Source: Bacillota bacterium (GTDB lineage Bacteria; Bacillota_A; Clostridia; DSM-8532). From it: a DNA stretch of 14,515 nucleotides. The stretch lies in the NCBI GenBank assembly GCA_023424865.1, contig JAFADM010000325.1:1-14515 (forward strand), given 5' to 3'. The notes under the pieces are model-generated. The model was not told where the DNA came from. It made no database searches and worked only from the letters and a program-made list of their open reading frames with translations. Position numbers and translations under genes: made by a program. Each line of letters begins with the position of its first letter. Within the stretch, counting starts at the first letter, position 1. Shown piece after piece: positions 8,662 through 14,515 of this stretch.

Positions 8662-8756
8662 TGGTTTTCCTCCTTACCTGTGCTATAAAATCTAGCGTAA
8701 TGCATTTTTGCTTTGCAGGCAAGTGGTTTTACACATATTGAAGATACATAAACCTC

Positions 8757-8847
8757 TATGGCTACCCTGTAGCTACACTTTGGTGGGTACTCTTTGGTTA
8801 CTCTGTGGGTACTCCGTGGGTATTCTATGGCTACTCTTTGGCTATAG
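8757..8847. repeat. Eight tandem 11-bp repeats
   Basis: Read on the plus strand, units start at 8757, 8768, 8779, 8793, 8804, 8815, 8826 and 8837, with consensus T(A/T/G)TGG(C/G/T)TACTC. Seven units are exactly 11 bp; the third is 14 bp (an extra 3 bp). Copies differ from each other mainly at positions 2 and 6 and near the end, so they are diverged rather than freshly expanded. Eleven base pairs is close to one helical turn, so a repeated protein contact would fall on nearly the same face. The array ends about 26 bp before the candidate -10 of the cupin gene. No known family of repeats is recognised. Confidence 0.85.
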
Positions 8848-8870
8848 TTCTTTTTGCCCGGCAGGATTAC

Positions 8871-8879
8871 TGATAAAAT
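8871..8879 (+). promoter_or_regulatory. Candidate extended -10 promoter of the cupin gene
   Basis: TGATAAAAT gives a TGn extension followed by TAAAAT, 37 bp before the start codon. The -35 position (TTTTTG, 8851-8856) is poor, which fits an extended -10 promoter or one helped by an activator; the repeat array lies immediately upstream. Confidence 0.4.
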
Positions 8880-8916
8880 GACAGAAAGACAATGACGTTC
8901 AGGAGGAAAATCGGAT

Positions 8917-9378
8917 ATGTCCAAAATGAATATTGACACACTGGAAGATAAATTCAAATGGCAGGATGAGGCCGGTTTGATAACACGGTATTTAGGAGCT
9001 GCAGCAGGCAGCCGAAAAATTTATGTCAATATCGATACCGTGCCCCCCGGTGCTTTCAGCACCAAGTACCACAGTCATTCCCAGCAGGAGGAATTCTTCA
9101 TTATACTGGAAGGCACAGGCTTGTTAAGATTAAATAATGAGGAATTTTCAATAGCAAAGGGAGACTTCCTTTCAAAACCCGGAGCAGAGAATATCGCCCA
9201 TCAATTTTACAATCCGGGCAATGCCCCTCTCGTTATTCTGGATATCGGTACGGTGGAAAAGGAAGACACCTGTTACTATCCGGATGAAGATATCTATTTG
9301 CACAAATCAAACGGAGAACGCCGGGTATTTAGCGGCTTGACTCTTTTAAAGGATTGGACCTCGGATCCCAATAAATAA
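8917..9378 (+). CDS. Small cupin-domain protein
   Basis: A 153-residue single-domain cupin, probably a metal-binding beta-barrel. Cupin motif 1 is present with H52, H54, E59 and G66 (KYHSHSQQEEFFIILEG). Motif 2 has G82, P88, H95 and N99 (GDFLSKPGAENIAHQFYN). All four usual metal ligands (H52, H54, E59, H95) are present. The tail with CYYPDEDIY resembles uncharacterised cupins grouped as COG3837 in my recollection. Cupins range from enzymes to sugar or ligand binders, so the function is not predictable. AGGAGG lies 10 nt before the ATG. It diverges from the radical SAM gene, with which it may share control through the repeat array; a functional link is only inferred. Confidence 0.85.
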   Translation: MSKMNIDTLEDKFKWQDEAGLITRYLGAAAGSRKIYVNIDTVPPGAFSTKYHSHSQQEEFFIILEGTGLLRLNNEEFSIAKGDFLSKPGAENIAHQFYNPGNAPLVILDIGTVEKEDTCYYPDEDIYLHKSNGERRVFSGLTLLKDWTSDPNK

Positions 9379-9451
9379 ACGCTCCGGCAGGCGATTGAAC
9401 CGTAATCCATATACCCGCCGAGGCGCATTTGGCCCTTGTTCAGTTTTTAGC
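9379..9451. other. Convergent gap between cupin and GH2 genes
   Basis: Both genes end here. I see no clear hairpin with a T-tract on either strand. Confidence 0.5.
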
Positions 9452-12662
<3,211 letters not shown>

Positions 12663-12676
<14 letters not shown>

Positions 12677-12714
12677 GAGAGATTGGTCAAAAAGTTGTCC
12701 ATTTTGGTAAAACC
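12663..12714. promoter_or_regulatory. Long imperfect inverted repeat, candidate operator
   Basis: The left arm GGTTTTCCAAAAT (12663-12675) and right arm ATTTTGGTAAAACC (12701-12714) are complementary except for one inserted T, with 25 nt between. It lies in the divergent control region of the GH2 and AraC genes and is a candidate binding site for the neighbouring regulator. It could instead fold in the AraC mRNA leader. Confidence 0.45.
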
Positions 12715-12721
12715 CTGTCTC

Positions 12722-12726
12722 GGAGG
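12722..12726 (+). promoter_or_regulatory. Ribosome-binding site that decides the AraC-family start
   Basis: GGAGG stands 12 nt before ATG at 12739, whereas the in-frame ATG at 12661 has no ribosome-binding site and would make the inverted repeat coding. Confidence 0.6.
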
Positions 12727-12738
12727 TTCAACTTAGCT

Positions 12739-13659
12739 ATGAACGGCTTCGACTCCAATTTCTTAAATGACATAAAGAAAAATGATTTGGTCTACCGTGC
12801 TATTGGAGAGGACTTTGCCAATGGCATCCTTTCCTGCGGGTTTATGCTGAAAAAAGACGCCTCCCGTTCCCAATATCAGCTGACAATCCCCTATTACAGC
12901 TGTTTTGTCCTATTGAGGGGCAAAGGAACCTATCTGGATCAGTATGGCAGGGCCACACCCATCCGCCCGGGAGATATGGTTCAGCGTTTGCCCGGAGTTC
13001 TCCATTCCACAGAGGTTTTTCCGGACGGTGACTGGCTTGAATTTTATGTCAGCTTTGGCTATAAAACCTTTTCGGCGATGGCAGATTTGGGAATGCTCCG
13101 CAACTCTGAGCCTGTGTTCAGGGCACATCCTGATAGAATTGATATTGGGGCCTTCCGGCTTCTGCTGCAAAGCATGCAAAACAGTACCGACAGGGAGCTT
13201 CCCGGTGTACTTTTAAAGGCTCAGGAGCTGGCCTACGGACTCCAGCAGGTCAGGGATGGCACCAATGAAGGTAAAGACGCCCTTATTTCCAGAGCCTTGG
13301 CCATGCTTGGCCAGGATCCTGAAATAAGCCTGAGCGGCGAGGAGGTTGCTGCCAGGCTTAATATGGGCTATGAAAGCTTCCGAAAGCTTTTCAAAAAAGC
13401 CTCCGGCCTCTCACCTTCCGCCTATCGCACCCGCCGCCGTATGGATCATGCCCGGCTTCTTCTTTTAAGCGAACTGACCATAAGCGAAATTGCCCTTCGT
13501 ACGGGATACGGCGATCTCTACACGTTTTCAAAGCAGTTTAAAAAATCTGTGGGAATGTCTCCAAGAGCCTATCGCAGCCTGCAACTTAATAAAGATCAAA
13601 ATGATAATATAAAACAGGGAGGTTCCGATGATGAAAAAGAAGATCGCTATAATAGGTGA
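12739..13659 (+). CDS. AraC-family transcriptional regulator
   Basis: A 306-residue DNA-binding regulator. The N-terminal half is a cupin-like sensor (about 30-105, with YSCFVLLRGKGTYL and RPGDMVQRLPGVLHS), where AraC-type proteins of sugar pathways bind an effector. The C-terminal half has two helix-turn-helix units: about 199-219 (SGEEVAARLNMGYESFRKLFK) and 247-267 (TISEIALRTGYGDLYTFSKQF), ending with the family signature GMSPRAYR at 272-279. About 27 residues follow the signature in a polar, charged tail, partly encoded in the overlap with the next gene. The start at 12739 is preferred over 12661 on ribosome-binding evidence. It diverges from the GH2 glycosidase, its probable target, and is probably co-transcribed with the downstream amidotransferase-like gene. 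The effector is unknown. Confidence 0.9.
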   Translation: MNGFDSNFLNDIKKNDLVYRAIGEDFANGILSCGFMLKKDASRSQYQLTIPYYSCFVLLRGKGTYLDQYGRATPIRPGDMVQRLPGVLHSTEVFPDGDWLEFYVSFGYKTFSAMADLGMLRNSEPVFRAHPDRIDIGAFRLLLQSMQNSTDRELPGVLLKAQELAYGLQQVRDGTNEGKDALISRALAMLGQDPEISLSGEEVAARLNMGYESFRKLFKKASGLSPSAYRTRRRMDHARLLLLSELTISEIALRTGYGDLYTFSKQFKKSVGMSPRAYRSLQLNKDQNDNIKQGGSDDEKEDRYNR

Positions 13660-14329
13660 ATTTAACAGCGGTTTCTTAAGCCACACCCGTCTCAATGATG
13701 CCCTTGAACATGTGAAAACCCGGTATGGGTATGATTTTGGCTATGACTGGCTGGATACGCCCCTGGTGGAAAAATCCTCCGAGACTCTGCTTACAGGCTA
13801 CAGTGGAATCTGGAGCGCACCGGGAAGTCCTTTTCTGAGCCTTGAGGGATCGCTGGCTGCCATTGCCTTTGCCCGAAAAAACCGGGTTCCTCACCTTGGA
13901 ACCTGTGCAGGCTTTCAGCATACCATTATCGAGTTTGCCAGAAATGTACTGGGAGAAAAGGAAGCCCAGCACGAGGAATACGATCCCGAATCCGATTGCC
14001 TTTTTATCAGCCGGCTTTCCTGTTCGCTTTCAGGAAAGGAAATGCAAATTTACCTGAAGGAAGGCTCTCTGGCCCGCTCCTGCTATGGCAAAAAGGAAGT
14101 GATTGAAAATTACTACTGCAATTTTGGTATTAATCCCCAATTCAAGTCACGTCTTGTCCATCCTAACCTTCAAATTTCCGGTGTCGATCAGGATGGTGAA
14201 ATCCGTATTATTGAAATTCCGGAAAACCCCTTCTTCGTAGCCACCCTCTTTGTACCACAAACCCGATCCACTCCCGAACACCCCCACCCTCTGATTAAAG
14301 CCTTTGTTGAAGCCTGTCTTACAAATTAA
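13631..14329 (+). CDS. Class I glutamine-amidotransferase-like protein, CTP synthase C-terminal-domain relative
   Basis: A 232-residue stand-alone protein with the fold of the CTP synthase glutaminase domain but no synthase domain. Seen: APGSPF at 63-68 in the oxyanion-loop position and GTCAGFQH at 90-97 with nucleophile C92. Near the end, ATLFVPQTRSTPEHPHPL aligns with the CTP synthase segment around its catalytic HPE, but here it reads V208-P209-Q210, so the usual His and Glu are absent. As I recall, databases name this group 'CTP synthase C-terminal region-related (seleno)protein' and its other members also lack the His. Its reaction is unknown. Two adjacent ATGs (13628, 13631) are possible; the second has AGGGAGG at 8 nt rather than 5. 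It overlaps the AraC gene by 29 bp in another frame, implying translational coupling. Confidence 0.8.
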   Translation: MKKKIAIIGEFNSGFLSHTRLNDALEHVKTRYGYDFGYDWLDTPLVEKSSETLLTGYSGIWSAPGSPFLSLEGSLAAIAFARKNRVPHLGTCAGFQHTIIEFARNVLGEKEAQHEEYDPESDCLFISRLSCSLSGKEMQIYLKEGSLARSCYGKKEVIENYYCNFGINPQFKSRLVHPNLQISGVDQDGEIRIIEIPENPFFVATLFVPQTRSTPEHPHPLIKAFVEACLTN

Positions 14330-14417
14330 ATACAGCATCAGAGCTTGGCTTCAATCATAATTGCCTTTGCCGTTTCATAAAAGATAGGGAGTAAAAATTT
14401 GCAAGGGCGGCAGCAAT
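14330..14417 (+). other. Gap after the amidotransferase-like gene
   Basis: No convincing terminator or promoter is visible; AGGGAG (14386-14391) and AAGGGCGG (14403-14410) are the only ribosome-binding-like tracts. Confidence 0.4.
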
Positions 14418-14515
14418 GTGATTTACATTAGTGTTAAGCGTAAAACGGCAGGAATAATAGGAACTGTACTGGTATTGGGCCTTCTCGCACTAAATGGCTA
14501 TACGGCCGCTTCAGC
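14418..14515 (+). CDS. Start of a probable exported protein, cut off by window edge
   Basis: From GTG at 14418 the frame stays open to the window end, 32 complete codons. It reads as a signal peptide: a basic N-region with VKRKTAG, a hydrophobic core IIGTVLVLGLLAL and a small-residue c-region ending GYTAAS. AAGGGCGG lies 7 nt upstream as a weak ribosome-binding site. No ATG fits, because the ATG at 14416 runs straight into a stop. The mature protein is outside the window, so no function can be assigned. Confidence 0.5.
   Translation, partial: MIYISVKRKTAGIIGTVLVLGLLALNGYTAAS

Noticed and set aside
8757..8847. CRISPR array
   Set aside because: The units are 11 bp and directly adjacent, with no spacers and no cas genes.
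8742..8873. Plus-strand open frame through the repeats giving an aromatic-rich peptide with an 11-residue period (YGYPVATLWW...), considered as a radical SAM precursor peptide
   Set aside because: There is no ATG, TTG or usable GTG at its head and no ribosome-binding site, and the 11-residue period follows automatically from an 11-bp DNA repeat read in triplets.
8511..8957. 148-codon open frame on the minus strand crossing the 11-bp repeats
   Set aside because: It overlaps the start of the radical SAM gene in another frame and the start of the cupin gene on the other strand, and it resembles no family. Its length is explained by the repeats lacking stops in that frame.
1..9451. A functional link between the glucan synthase, alcohol dehydrogenase, radical SAM and cupin genes
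   Set aside because: A terminator and changes of strand separate the units, and no shared pathway is evident; only neighbourhood supports a link.

Overview
The window looks like chromosomal DNA of a Clostridia-type member of the Bacillota, possibly a Lachnospiraceae relative. The evidence is strong GGAGG ribosome-binding sites (one deciding a TTG start), an iron-dependent alcohol dehydrogenase of clostridial type, a perfect Rex-type redox operator, and protein sequences that read as clostridial. This assignment rests on pattern recognition and no search was run. No rRNA, tRNA, insertion sequence, prophage gene or CRISPR array was seen.

Layout from left to right. (1) Positions 1-5297, minus strand: the first 1765 codons of a giant multidomain membrane protein of the cyclic beta-1,2-glucan synthase (NdvB/Cgs) type, cut by the left edge inside its GH94-like part. 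(2) 5298-5454: a short gap with a strong hairpin terminator for the next gene. (3) 5455-6624, minus: an iron-containing alcohol dehydrogenase. (4) 6625-7101: a 477-bp divergent intergenic region with a long alcohol dehydrogenase leader, a minus-strand promoter with a perfect Rex-type palindrome at its start point, and a separate consensus-like plus-strand promoter for the next gene. (5) 7102-7626, plus: an AT-rich GNAT acetyltransferase. (6) 7684-8661, minus: a radical SAM protein with extra C-terminal cysteines. (7) 8662-8916: a divergent intergenic region carrying eight tandem 11-bp repeats. (8) 8917-9378, plus: a small cupin. (9) 9452-12595, minus: a full-length LacZ-like GH2 glycosidase with changes in the pocket that reads the sugar 6-OH in E. 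coli LacZ. (10) 12596-12738: a divergent control region with a long imperfect inverted repeat. (11) 12739-13659, plus: an AraC-family regulator, overlapped by (12) 13631-14329, plus: a glutamine-amidotransferase-like protein related to the CTP synthase C-terminal domain, with the nucleophile Cys but not the usual His-x-Glu. (13) From 14418 to the right edge: the start of a probable exported protein.

How the parts may work together. The AraC regulator and the GH2 enzyme form a classic divergent sugar-response pair, and the amidotransferase-like gene is translationally coupled to the regulator. The alcohol dehydrogenase looks NADH-responsive through Rex and would reoxidise NADH during fermentation. 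The glucan synthase builds an envelope or extracellular glucan and has no obvious link to the dehydrogenase, from which a terminator separates it. The radical SAM and cupin genes diverge from a shared region whose helically phased repeat array is the least explained structure in the window.
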